Of a stretch of DNA of 39,089 bases, positions 23,294-29,890 are shown piece by piece. The DNA comes from a virus, in the IMG/VR virus record IMGVR_UViG_3300037247_001380, positions 1 through 39,089 of that record; one strand, 5' to 3'. Positions within the stretch are counted from its first letter, which is position 1. Every line of letters begins with the position of its first letter. The position numbers and the translations under genes are program-made. The notes beneath the pieces were generated by a model that saw only the letters and a list, made by a program, of their open reading frames with translations, was not told the DNA's origin and did not search any database.

Positions 23294-23592
23294 TTCGCCA
23301 CCGCCGAACGAGCGGCCTGGAGCTTCTGCCGCGCCCTACCGTAGAAGCGCTCAGCCGCCAGCCAGTCGTCTTCGTTCTCCTGCCAACGGATGATGCCCTT
23401 CAGCGGCGTGTAGTCACAGTGGTTCAGGTCGTTCTGGTGCTCGGAACCGTCATAGCTGAAGGCGACCGGCCTGGGCATTATGCCGAAGCAAACGAAGCTA
23501 TCGCCTGGCGTCGGTTCCGGCCCCACCTGATAGTTGAAGACCGGCTGACACTTGGGCTCAGGACAGCACCAGGGCCGGATGTACTCGCTCAC
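23290..23592 (-). CDS. Cys-rich hypothetical protein, 100 aa
   Basis: The GTG at 23592 overlaps the upstream TGA as GTGA. An N-terminal group of Cys (WCCPEPKCQP, then FVCFGIMPRP and HCDYTPLKG) suggests a zinc site. The C-terminus is helical and basic (AAERFYGRARQKLQAARSAV). It precedes the portal gene with a four-base overlap. No family is recognised. Confidence 0.7.
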   Translation of the reverse strand: MSEYIRPWCCPEPKCQPVFNYQVGPEPTPGDSFVCFGIMPRPVAFSYDGSEHQNDLNHCDYTPLKGIIRWQENEDDWLAAERFYGRARQKLQAARSAVAK

Positions 23593-23705
23593 CACCCACC
23601 CCGCAGCCAGTCCACCACCACCATCAGGGCCGCCACCACCATGATGCCGACAGCGGCACCGAAGAGGCCGACGACCGCGCAGCCGGTGGCGGTGATGACC
23701 ATCAC
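23589..23705 (-). CDS. Tiny membrane protein, 38 aa
   Basis: The GTG at 23705 (then ATG) overlaps the XhlA-like gene's stop by four bases, and its own stop overlaps the next start. Almost the entire product is one membrane helix (VITATGCAVVGLFGAAVGIM, then VVAALMVVVDWL) ending RGGW. With the preceding coiled-coil membrane protein it may form a lysis or membrane-permeability unit. This is inferred from context only. Confidence 0.65.
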   Translation of the reverse strand: MMVITATGCAVVGLFGAAVGIMVVAALMVVVDWLRGGW

Positions 23706-23947
23706 TTGAACAGCTCCACGATTGACTCCCGAATACCGAGCAGGAACAGCGGGGCCATCAGGCCCAGCAGCGCCGTGCCGCCCACTATCCGCTGCACCCA
23801 TCGCTCCAGGGCCGTGATGCGCCCGTTCTGCTCTATCTGGTGTTCCTTCACTTCGGATATGTCCGCCTGGATGCCCTCACTCCGCTCATCCAGGCGGCCC
23901 AGCACCGCCGCTATCGTGCTCAGGGGGTCGCGCTCAGGTTCCTGCAC
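23702..23947 (-). CDS. XhlA-like coiled-coil membrane protein, 81 aa
   Basis: The GTG at 23947 follows GAGGGG. Residues 8-48 form a heptad coiled coil (LGRLDERSEGIQADISEVKE, HQIEQNGRITALERWVQRIV) and residues 53-72 a membrane helix (GTALLGLMAPLFLLGIRES). This order is that of the hemolysin XhlA / holin-accessory family. It may act in lysis, although it lies in the head module close to the terminase. Confidence 0.7.
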   Translation of the reverse strand: MQEPERDPLSTIAAVLGRLDERSEGIQADISEVKEHQIEQNGRITALERWVQRIVGGTALLGLMAPLFLLGIRESIVELFK

Positions 23948-23950
23948 CCC

Positions 23951-24316
23951 TCAGCCGACCTTCCTCATGTAGACCGCCACCGCCGACGTGATGGCCCCAC
24001 CGGCGGCGGGGGCGAGCACGTCCACGGTGTCGTCGGGGAAGATGGGCGTGGGGCCGTCAGGCCACAGCACCGTATCCTGGTCGTTGGCCGACCCTGTCTT
24101 CAGCGGCGTGTCATAGGCGGCCCCCTTGCCGCTGTTCAGCGTGGCGGTGGCACCGGCCTGGACGGGCACGGCGCTGTACTTCACCGTGGCGTACAGGAAC
24201 TCCCATTCCTGCCCCGCCGGGGGGTCGGCCACGACCGTCAGCACCGTGTCGGCAGCGCTCGCATCGCTCAGCCGGATGAGCCGCCCGTCATCCGATACGT
24301 CTGTGACCAGCGCCAT
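23951..24316 (-). CDS. Hypothetical beta-rich protein, 121 aa
   Basis: The ATG at 24316 has AAGGGGGCACAAG upstream. The protein is made of strands with Thr/Val/Ala (LVTDVSDDGRLIRLSDASAA, EWEFLYATVKYSAVPVQAGA, ITSAVAVYMRKVG). It looks like a compact virion surface or decoration protein, but no family is recognised. It lies between terminase and the membrane proteins. Confidence 0.65.
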   Translation of the reverse strand: MALVTDVSDDGRLIRLSDASAADTVLTVVADPPAGQEWEFLYATVKYSAVPVQAGATATLNSGKGAAYDTPLKTGSANDQDTVLWPDGPTPIFPDDTVDVLAPAAGGAITSAVAVYMRKVG

Positions 24317-24328
24317 CTTGTGCCCCCT

Positions 24329-25726
24329 TCAGGCTGCTATGCTGCCCCGCCGGAAGGCCCGCCCGGCCCGCCAGGCCAGGGCCGCCGCCGCTATCGTGTC
24401 GGGTAGGTGGTGGCTCTTGCCGCCACCGAATACGTCCTCGTGGCTGGCGTACAGGTGCTCACTGTGCATCGACGTGATGAAGGGAGAGACCAGGGCTTCG
24501 CTCTCCACCGCCTGGGCGATGTAGTCGGTCAGCAAGCCGGTGCGCTTCTGGCCCACGAAGAGGAAGCCGGTGGCGAAGTCCCGCACGTTGTCGTCCACCC
24601 GATTGCCCACGCCAGTCTTGTCGTGCAGCGCCCGTCCGCCGTAGCGGGCCTTGCGCATCGCCAGCTCCGCTTCCATCGCGCCCCAGGCCCGCCGCCGCAT
24701 CCTCTTGAAGCTGACGACGTGCGCAGGCTGGCAGCGGAAGCAGATGCTGGTCACCACGGTGTAGTCCTGTTCCTTCGCCCAATCGGCACCGTGGCCCACA
24801 GAGCCGTCTGTGTGGTCGGGCCCGTCCGTCTCTATGTACTCGCCTTCGGCCCCGGCGAACACGCCCAGCTCGCGCCGGAACATGGTGGCGATCGCCGCCG
24901 GTTGGATGGCCCGCCCCTCCGCGCTCGGTTCCTGTAGCTCGAACTCAGTGTCCCACATGACGCTGGTGACCTGGCCCCGGCGCACGTCGACCGTGCGCTG
25001 GGCCAGCCAGCCGTGGGGCCGCAGCGTCTCACGGTAGCACCAGCGGTGTACCGGCCACCCCTTCTCAGCCGCCCGGCGCTTCACTTCCGTCATGGTGCCC
25101 TCGGCGTGCTGGTGGGTGGAGCTGATGACGGTCTGCTGCCGCACTTCCTCTGCCTGGCCGGTCGCCAGGTTGAAGCCCATCTGCTCCATCGGCTGCCCCA
25201 GGGCGGCGTCGAAGATGGGCAGCTCCATCTCATCTACCTCATCCAGCAGCAGGTAGGGCTGGTGCGGCCCCCTGGCGCTCTTCTGTGACGCCGCCTGGGT
25301 GCGTATCTTGCCGCCGTTCCGTAGGTAGGTGTGGGTCGCGGCGGGGTCGCTGGCCAGCAGGTAGGTGGGGGCCTGCCGGTGGCCCCAGGCGGCGGTCATG
25401 TGCTCGTGAACGCGGTTAGACTGCTCCAGGGAGCCGCCCAGGATGCCAACCTCGCAGCTGAGTGTGACGCTCTTCAGCAGCCCCAGGAGCGCCAGCAGGG
25501 TGGACTTGCCGCCGAAGCCACGGCTGGCTTCCCACACCTGGGTGGGGTTGCGCCCGAAGTAGGCGTCGGCGAAGGCCGTCAAGGGGGCGACGTGGTCATC
25601 GCAGACCTTTCGGTGGGGGATGGTGATGCCGAAGAGCAGCTGACTGAGCAGCCACAGCTCTTCATCGGTCTGCGGCAGTCTCTTCAGTCGAACGGTTGCG
25701 GGCCGTTCGGCGGTGGCGGTCGTGAT
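24329..25726 (-). CDS. terL: Terminase large subunit, 465 aa (start uncertain)
   Basis: This ATPase-nuclease packages DNA through the portal. In the 465-residue reading, EASRGFGGKST (66-76) is the Walker A loop, YLLLDEVDE (158-166) the Walker B box, and GADWAKEQDYTVV, DKTGVGNRVDD and HHLPDTIAAAALAW carry acidic residues of the nuclease. The first TTG (25582) would cut off RKVCDDHVAPLTAFADAYFG, which is family-like. The frame is open up to TAG 25735-25733, but holds no ATG, GTG or TTG before 25582. ATC at 25726 (with AGGCGGT nine bases before) and CTG at 25687 are candidates. Confidence 0.85.
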   Translation of the reverse strand: MTTATAERPATVRLKRLPQTDEELWLLSQLLFGITIPHRKVCDDHVAPLTAFADAYFGRNPTQVWEASRGFGGKSTLLALLGLLKSVTLSCEVGILGGSLEQSNRVHEHMTAAWGHRQAPTYLLASDPAATHTYLRNGGKIRTQAASQKSARGPHQPYLLLDEVDEMELPIFDAALGQPMEQMGFNLATGQAEEVRQQTVISSTHQHAEGTMTEVKRRAAEKGWPVHRWCYRETLRPHGWLAQRTVDVRRGQVTSVMWDTEFELQEPSAEGRAIQPAAIATMFRRELGVFAGAEGEYIETDGPDHTDGSVGHGADWAKEQDYTVVTSICFRCQPAHVVSFKRMRRRAWGAMEAELAMRKARYGGRALHDKTGVGNRVDDNVRDFATGFLFVGQKRTGLLTDYIAQAVESEALVSPFITSMHSEHLYASHEDVFGGGKSHHLPDTIAAAALAWRAGRAFRRGSIAA

Positions 25727-25782
25727 GCTGTTCTAACCGCCTGAGTGGGCCGTAACGGGCAGGTCGCTGGTCGCTGTGGGGG

Positions 25783-25791
25783 ATTATACCA
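25783..25791 (-). promoter_or_regulatory. Extended -10 promoter of the virion operon
   Basis: The minus strand reads TGGTATAAT, a perfect -10 with the TGn extension, which can replace a -35 box. It lies about 60 bases before the terminase frame. The arms GCTGTGG (25773-25779) and CCACAGC (25789-25795) surround it, a dyad that could bind a regulator. Confidence 0.65.
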
Positions 25792-25814
25792 CAGCTCAAA
25801 AGGCAGGCGGGTGA

Positions 25815-25826
25815 CCCCCGAAGGGG
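25815..25826 (-). terminator. UUCG-loop hairpin between operons
   Basis: On the minus strand CCCC-TTCG-GGGG forms a four-pair stem closed by the very stable UUCG loop, 24 bases before the virion promoter. TTTT follows only after about 15 bases, so termination is possible but weak. Confidence 0.35.
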
Positions 25827-25894
25827 CGAACCTGGGCTCAGCCGCCGGTCAAGGCGGGAGCGTCCCAGCACCCGGCCCCGCACGGTGGATTCTA

Positions 25895-26026
25895 TCACAG
25901 CGTCAAGAGCACCGCCCTGGGCAGCTTGTCCCTGCGGCACGGTCGGCACCGCCGCCGCCTCTTGAGCTGGCCACCGCAGACGGGGCAGAGCCGCCACACC
26001 CGCTGAGCGCAGCCGGTGTTCCTCAC
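25895..26026 (-). CDS. Zinc-ribbon mini-protein, 43 aa
   Basis: The GTG at 26026 overlaps the TGA of the gene before it (GTGA). The product begins MRNTGCAQRVWRLCPVCGGQ and continues with LKRRRRCRPCRRDKLPR, giving CPVC and CRPC separated by a basic loop: a very short zinc knuckle likely to bind nucleic acid. It is the last gene of the second cluster. Confidence 0.7.
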   Translation of the reverse strand: MRNTGCAQRVWRLCPVCGGQLKRRRRCRPCRRDKLPRAVLLTL

Positions 26027-26178
26027 GTCCCCAGATCACCTTCCACCACCGTCACCCGCATAGCCGCGATCGGCGGCCAGCCGTGATGATACCAGACCCA
26101 CAGCCGGGCGGTGGACTGCCGGATGGTCAACCCCGGACGCACAAGCCGCAGCCACTTCCTGCTGGTATCCCGCTTCAC
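26023..26178 (-). CDS. Small basic protein, 51 aa
   Basis: The GTG at 26178 overlaps the upstream stop by four bases. The product MKRDTSRKWLRLVRPGLTIR has a basic start followed by a hydrophobic aromatic stretch (STARLWVWYHHGWPPIAAM) and ends VVEGDLGT. It could attach to membrane or nucleic acid. No family is recognised. Both ends are fixed by GTGA overlaps. Confidence 0.6.
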   Translation of the reverse strand: MKRDTSRKWLRLVRPGLTIRQSTARLWVWYHHGWPPIAAMRVTVVEGDLGT

Positions 26179-26411
26179 AGCTCCCCTTCCACCAGGCAGA
26201 CGGTGGCGAAGACCGCCAGGGCGAGCATCAGCGCCAGCAGGACACAGAGCTGGGCCAGGTGCTGGGCCCGGCGGCGGGCCCAGCGGTAGACGGGCCATGC
26301 CAGCCTCTTCCCGTCAGGCGTCCACCGCGCCCCGCAGGGGCAGGCGTAACCGTAGGTCTGTTCCCCCAGCCGCCGGTCACAGTCGGGACAGGTGACATAG
26401 GTATACGTCAC
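26175..26411 (-). CDS. Zinc-ribbon membrane protein, 78 aa
   Basis: The GTG at 26411 lies three bases after the TAG of the gene upstream. CPDCDRRLGEQTYGYACPCG (8-27) is a zinc ribbon; KRLAWPVYRWARRRAQ is basic; LCVLLALMLALAVFATVCLV (about 55-74) is a membrane helix. The zinc part probably faces the cytoplasm. It is in the same cluster as the endolysin, so a role at the membrane late in infection is possible. Confidence 0.7.
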   Translation of the reverse strand: MTYTYVTCPDCDRRLGEQTYGYACPCGARWTPDGKRLAWPVYRWARRRAQHLAQLCVLLALMLALAVFATVCLVEGEL

Positions 26412-26414
26412 CGC

Positions 26415-26909
26415 CTAGTCGGGCCCTTCCGGCTCAGCCTTCGACTCCTGCCGCCGCAGCGCCGGGAGCTGGTAGCCGCCCCGCAGCAGGGCCGTGGCCA
26501 CTTCCTCTTCCGTGATGCTGCCGCTCAGGTCGACCAGCGTGCCCTGGTCTTCGATGATGGGCAGCAGGCAGCCAGCGCAGACGTAGACGGTGTCGTGGCC
26601 TTCCCAGCCCTGGTAACGGCTGTCGGGCCGCCCCAGGGGCGTCCGCTCGTAGTTGGCGTGCCGCACCATCACCCGCAGCCCTGCGTTGAGGAACAGATGG
26701 CCGTCGCACTTCAGGCAGCCGAGCAGCGGCACCTTGTCCCCTTCGAGCACGGTGATTTCTGGGAGCGTCATCGTGGGCCTTCCTTTCAGATAGCCCGTAG
26801 CATCAACGGGCGTCGGCTTCGGCGGGCGGGGATGCTGCGGCACCGCCCCGATTCGCTTGAAGAAGGGGTACTCGAACACCCAGCCCCTGAGGGGCCAGGG
26901 CAATCTCAC
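26415..26909 (-). CDS. Zinc-binding protein, 164 aa (or 118 aa)
   Basis: The GTG at 26909 overlaps the endolysin stop as GTGA (MRLPWPLRGWVFEYPFFKR). An internal ATG at 26771 (MTLPEITVLEGDK) is preceded by GAAAGGAAGGCCCAC, the same leader as at 5939 and 31605, so a shorter form of 118 residues is possible. CLKCDGHLFL and VCAGCLLPII make a four-Cys site around GLRVMVRHANYERTPLGR. The C-terminus is helical and charged. No family is recognised. Confidence 0.65.
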   Translation of the reverse strand: MRLPWPLRGWVFEYPFFKRIGAVPQHPRPPKPTPVDATGYLKGRPTMTLPEITVLEGDKVPLLGCLKCDGHLFLNAGLRVMVRHANYERTPLGRPDSRYQGWEGHDTVYVCAGCLLPIIEDQGTLVDLSGSITEEEVATALLRGGYQLPALRRQESKAEPEGPD

Positions 26910-27775
26910 AACTTCGTCACCCGCAGCTTGCGGTCTTCTTCCTGCGCTATCTCACGCATCCGCGCTTCGCTGGTGCCACCGCCGCTATCGGCGTGGGGAT
27001 GCTGCACCATCTGGGCCCAGGCGGCCCGTTGACCCTTCTGCCCACTCTGACGGCCCAGCACCAGCTCAATGTAGGCGGGCGCGATATGGGGCATCAGCGC
27101 CACCAGGTTGTCGAATAGCGCCTGCTCATCGGTGGTAAGTAGGTCGCCCCTGCCCTTCTTACGCTGGATGGTGCGCAGCACCGAGGCTAGTTCACTGGTC
27201 GCCATATCGTCCCCTTCCTGCATCTCCGCTTTCAACTGCCGGATGAATCGTGCTTCGTCGAACTGGTCGCCGGGGTCGGTCTTGCCGAGTATCCGCCCGT
27301 TCTGGCAACGGTCGTGCCGCACGATGCCGGTGGGCACCGCCCCGCTCTGGTCGAAGACCGCAATCATCACTGGCGGGATGCCGTACCGCAGGCAGTCCAC
27401 CGCTACCTCTTTCGCCAGCCGGTCGTAGATCGCATCGCTGAACGGCTCCTGGGCCGGGCTCTGGGCCAGCTCGTAGGAGATGCCGTACCAGTCGATGGCG
27501 TAGGTGCTGTTGGGGCCCCCGAAGCCCGCGCTGTAGGTCGGCTGCTGGTTATCGTCCAGCACCGTCCCCTGGCTGCCGTCCGTCCCGATGACGTGTGAGA
27601 AGCTGGAGCCCCACCCGTCCTGCTTGTTCAGGGGTGACTGTACCCAATTGAGCGCTGACTGTTTCTGCAACGCTGGCGTGGTGTCGCCACGGACGGCGTG
27701 AATCTCAATGAAGCGGATGGGCCGGGTGCGCGGCACCCAGAGCCACCGCTGCGGCATCACGCGAACGTCCGTCAC
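26906..27775 (-). CDS. Endolysin, N-acetylmuramoyl-L-alanine amidase, 289 aa
   Basis: It cuts the bond between MurNAc and the stem peptide. The GTG at 27775 is set by a GTGA overlap. The Amidase_2/PGRP fold is seen in FIEIHAVRG (His26), FSHVIGTDGSQGTVLDD, WYGISYELAQSP, IVRHDRCQNG (His154) and GKTDPG (Asp167), giving the His-His-Asp zinc ligands. Residues 191-289 are a helical C-terminal domain (MATSELASVLRTIQRKKGRG, ALFDNLVALMPHIAPAYIEL), probably for binding or oligomer formation. A ribosome binding site lies right before its Met191, so the domain may also be made alone. Confidence 0.85.
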   Translation of the reverse strand: MTDVRVMPQRWLWVPRTRPIRFIEIHAVRGDTTPALQKQSALNWVQSPLNKQDGWGSSFSHVIGTDGSQGTVLDDNQQPTYSAGFGGPNSTYAIDWYGISYELAQSPAQEPFSDAIYDRLAKEVAVDCLRYGIPPVMIAVFDQSGAVPTGIVRHDRCQNGRILGKTDPGDQFDEARFIRQLKAEMQEGDDMATSELASVLRTIQRKKGRGDLLTTDEQALFDNLVALMPHIAPAYIELVLGRQSGQKGQRAAWAQMVQHPHADSGGGTSEARMREIAQEEDRKLRVTKL

Positions 27776-28050
27776 GTCGTTGCTCCCATCATCGCAGCCC
27801 GGACTCGGTGGACGTGCCGCACCGACATCCCCACCAGGTCGGCGACCTGGCGGGGCCCGACGCCCCGCGCCCTGAGCTGCATTATCCGGCTGTTCCGTTC
27901 CCGGTTCAGGATGCCCCGCAGGCCACCGGGGTCGTCGAAGCGGCACGTCACCAGGGGGCAAGTGAGGCAGGTGGGGCTGACCTCGCAGCCGGTATCGCGG
28001 TACTCCACGTTCTCAGGCAGCGCGTCAGAGCGCACGCGGGCCAGGGTCAC
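27772..28050 (-). CDS. Helix-turn-helix protein with Cys cluster, 92 aa
   Basis: The GTG at 28050 overlaps the upstream stop by four bases. After a short start come CEVSPTCLTCPLVTC (four Cys at about 21-35) and RFDDPGGLRGILNRERNSRI, then a helix-turn-helix, ARGVGPRQVADLVGMSVRHV. This Cys-group-plus-HTH order is shared by small regulators in phages and plasmids. The Cys may bind zinc or an iron-sulfur cluster. It could control the adjacent lysis and methylase genes. Confidence 0.7.
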   Translation of the reverse strand: MTLARVRSDALPENVEYRDTGCEVSPTCLTCPLVTCRFDDPGGLRGILNRERNSRIMQLRARGVGPRQVADLVGMSVRHVHRVRAAMMGATT

Positions 28051-28229
28051 AGCAGCTTCTCCCCGCAGCGGTGCTGGCGGTACTCTTCCCGGCTCAGCCC
28101 GACGTGACAGCCGGGGCAGGTCAGCACCTGCGGCTGCCACCGGCGGCGTCCCGTTATCGTCAGCCCCTGCTCCACGACGGCGTACCGCACCAGGGGGCCG
28201 TCTGTCGGCGCCAGGCCCAGGCCGTTCAC
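28047..28229 (-). CDS. Zinc-finger mini-protein, 60 aa
   Basis: The GTG at 28229 overlaps the methyltransferase stop as GTGA. The C-terminal half contains CPGCHVGLSREEYRQHRC, a C2HC-type finger (CxxC, His, Cys). The first half (APTDGPLVRYAVVEQGLTIT) is probably a beta strand pair. It lies between the DNA methyltransferase and the helix-turn-helix gene and may act with either. Confidence 0.7.
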   Translation of the reverse strand: MNGLGLAPTDGPLVRYAVVEQGLTITGRRRWQPQVLTCPGCHVGLSREEYRQHRCGEKLL

Positions 28230-29161
28230 GCCACCCCTTTATCTGCGTCTACAATCCAGCGCCCTATCACTTCTGCGACCTGCGGGACGACGGCGTTGCC
28301 GAGTCCTCTAAGTCTGTCCACCCTAGCGGGAATCCCTGAAGCCACTCGACCCACTGAGGGTTCAACTGCCCATTGTCTCCCTGTCTCCGCTGCATCTCTT
28401 CCGATAGGTTCACACCCCTGGAGAGTTCCTCTTCCCGGCGCTGCAACGCTTCTTCGCTCATCCCGTGTCGGTAGTCCCGTGCCGCTGGCGTAGGCCACTT
28501 CTGCACCCGCGTTGACAGCGCTACGCTTCGCGCCTTCGGGTTCATGCCCGCACCCTGAGCGTGATGGTCGCGAACGTTCGGCGTGGGCCACGATGAAGAC
28601 TCGCTCTCTGAGGTGGGGTGCCCCGACATCGGCAGCGGATAGGTCGAACCAGACCGCATCGTACCCCGCTTCGGCCAAGTCCCTGAGTATCCCTCCAAAC
28701 ACCCGTCCATCATCAATTGACCGCAGCCCTGGTACATTCTCTGCCAAGACCCATCGGGGTCTAACTTCGCGAATGATTCGGTAGAACTCAGGCCAAAGCC
28801 AGCGAGGATCGGATTCTCCTGTGCGTCTGCCAGCGTGGGAGACGGGCTGGCAGGGGAAGCCGCCGCAGATGAGGTCGACGGAGGGGAGGCAACCGCCGCA
28901 TGGAGAAGATAGTCGGCGGGGCGATTCTCCCTCTCCCATTCCGTTACCGCCCCGTGCTTGGCATCCTGCGCCCGTGGCGTCGGCCATCGCTGCTCCGTGG
29001 CAGTCTCGTACGTCTCGAAACCGAGCAACATCGGGCCAGTGTCTTTCAAGGACTCGTCTGCACCAATCATCTATCTCAACCTGCCAGACAATCTCCAGCC
29101 CCGCCCTCTCCAAGCCGAGGTCAAGGCCACCGATGCCGCTGAAGAGAGACCCGGCCTTCAT
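28226..29161 (-). CDS. dcm: DNA (cytosine-5) methyltransferase, 311 aa
   Basis: It transfers a methyl group from S-adenosylmethionine to C5 of cytosine in a DNA target. Motifs in order: I LFSGIGGLDLGLERAG (6-21), IV GGFPCQPVS with catalytic Cys104, VI ENVPGL (141-146), VIII RERVFIVA (185-192), X RLRGLGNAVVP near the C-terminus. A 40-residue insertion rich in Gly, Ala and Cys lies between motifs II and IV. The target-recognition region (about 193-275) is low in hydrophobics. The ATGA overlap sets the start. Most of its DNA also encodes a second protein in another frame (28267-29070). Methylation may protect phage DNA from restriction. Confidence 0.92.
   Translation of the reverse strand: MKAGSLFSGIGGLDLGLERAGLEIVWQVEIDDWCRRVLERHWPDVARFRDVRDCHGAAMADATGAGCQARGGNGMGEGESPRRLSSPCGGCLPSVDLICGGFPCQPVSHAGRRTGESDPRWLWPEFYRIIREVRPRWVLAENVPGLRSIDDGRVFGGILRDLAEAGYDAVWFDLSAADVGAPHLRERVFIVAHAERSRPSRSGCGHEPEGAKRSAVNAGAEVAYASGTGLPTRDERRSVAAPGRGTLQGCEPIGRDAAETGRQWAVEPSVGRVASGIPARVDRLRGLGNAVVPQVAEVIGRWIVDADKGVA
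28267..29070 (-). CDS. Nested WPTP / WVEWLxGFP protein overlapping dcm, 267 aa
   Basis: This frame lies entirely inside dcm on the same strand, shifted by one base. It is not a random shadow: WPTP occurs at 29, 161 and 192, TWPKRGTMRSGSTYPLP at 131-147, and LNPQWVEWLQGFPLGWTDL at 236-254, followed by SATPSSRR. These are landmarks of a phage protein region known to me as an extension of, or neighbour to, phage cytosine methyltransferases. The start is uncertain (ATG 29070 or ATG 29031). Function is unknown; it might aid target choice of the methyltransferase. Confidence 0.65.
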   Translation of the reverse strand: MIGADESLKDTGPMLLGFETYETATEQRWPTPRAQDAKHGAVTEWERENRPADYLLHAAVASPPSTSSAAASPASPSPTLADAQENPILAGFGLSSTESFAKLDPDGSWQRMYQGCGQLMMDGCLEGYSGTWPKRGTMRSGSTYPLPMSGHPTSESESSSWPTPNVRDHHAQGAGMNPKARSVALSTRVQKWPTPAARDYRHGMSEEALQRREEELSRGVNLSEEMQRRQGDNGQLNPQWVEWLQGFPLGWTDLEDSATPSSRRSQK

Positions 29162-29490
29162 CCATGCGCCAAGCCGCGCTGCCGGGCCCGCTTCCGCCCG
29201 CTCCGGGGCCCATGCCAGGCGTGGAAGCCGACTTCAGACCAGGTGGGGCGGGCGACCCGCTTGCGCTTAAAACCCGGTAGCGCTCCCTGGCCTACCGTCC
29301 GGGCGCCCGCCCTTCCCTGCACGCCTAGCGTCCCCCTGGGGACGCGCACGACCTCTTCCCCCGGCTGGGGCAGTAGAGGCACGCTGCCGTGGCTCTCAGT
29401 GAACCTGACGGGCTTCTGGGGCTCCACCTGGACGGGCCGGGGCCGGTTCAGGTCGTCCATCTCTTCCCTACTGGTCACGATGTCCGTCAT
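29158..29490 (-). CDS. Hypothetical basic protein, 110 aa
   Basis: The ATG at 29490 overlaps the upstream TGA by four bases, and the stop overlaps dcm in the same way. The first half is mixed and Pro-rich (RPRPVQVEPQKPVRFTESHG), the second strongly basic (GFKRKRVARPTWSEVGFHAW, then SGRKRARQRGLAHG). It probably binds nucleic acid. No family is recognised. Confidence 0.65.
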   Translation of the reverse strand: MTDIVTSREEMDDLNRPRPVQVEPQKPVRFTESHGSVPLLPQPGEEVVRVPRGTLGVQGRAGARTVGQGALPGFKRKRVARPTWSEVGFHAWHGPRSGRKRARQRGLAHG

Positions 29491-29783
29491 GCCGCTCGCC
29501 TCTGGTGCTCACTCAGGGCCAGCTGACCCGCGCCGGTTAGGCGCATCTCGGTGTAGTAGTAGCGGTGGCGGCTGTTCTCCACCCAGCCCTTCCGCCGCAG
29601 GCGGCCCAGGTAGGCCCCGCCGCTGCGATACATCGCGCCGCCACGGTGGGAGCCGTTCGGCCCGCAGTTGTAGCTCACCTGCCAGAAGCGGCTGTCGGGC
29701 CACATGGCTTTAGCGAACTCACGCGGCATCATCGGCCCGTGGGCCGCCAGGATGTCCAGGGCCCGCGCTTCGCTGTCGGTCAA
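29487..29783 (-). CDS. Winged-helix protein, 98 aa
   Basis: The TTG at 29783 overlaps the upstream TGA as TTGA and has GGAAGGTGA before it. The order EARALDILAAHGPMMPREFA, then AMYRSGGAYLGRLRRKGWVE and RYYYTEMRLTGAGQLAL is a winged helix: first helices, recognition helix, then a beta wing. It is likely a DNA-binding regulator. A longer reading upstream would run through two other coupled genes and is not supported. Confidence 0.7.
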   Translation of the reverse strand: MTDSEARALDILAAHGPMMPREFAKAMWPDSRFWQVSYNCGPNGSHRGGAMYRSGGAYLGRLRRKGWVENSRHRYYYTEMRLTGAGQLALSEHQRRAA

Positions 29784-29890
29784 CGCTTCACCTTCCGGGG
29801 ACGGCGCCTGAGCGCCAGGCCCAGCACCCAGGGAGCCAGCGGGCCCAGCGGGGGCCCGTCGAAGACCAGCCAGAGCAGGAAACGTCTCAG
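29780..29890 (-). CDS. Tiny membrane protein with CTG start, 36 aa
   Basis: No ATG, GTG or TTG is available, but CTG at 29890-29888 overlaps the upstream TGA as CTGA, the same geometry as its neighbours, with GGTGGAAA just before. The product RRFLLWLVFDGPPLGPLAPW then VLGLALRRRPRKVKR is one membrane segment between basic ends. Its stop overlaps the next start as TTGA. Coding is inferred from the two fitting overlaps and the membrane-protein composition. Confidence 0.5.
   Translation of the reverse strand: MRRFLLWLVFDGPPLGPLAPWVLGLALRRRPRKVKR

Larger units (their letters stand above)
25727..25894. other. Intergenic region before the virion operon
   Basis: This stretch holds an extended -10 promoter (25783-25791), a UUCG-loop hairpin (25815-25826) and a TGATAGAAT sequence near 25888. 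A minus-strand frame is open through it, but its composition is not protein-like. Confidence 0.6.

Noticed and set aside
25662-25894. Minus-strand frame beginning at the GTGA overlap at 25898
   Set aside because: It runs through the TGGTATAAT promoter and a UUCG hairpin, and the encoded sequence has no protein-like pattern.
28900-29713. Plus-strand frame across dcm and its neighbours
   Set aside because: Low-complexity Ser/Pro/Arg composition and antisense to coupled genes.
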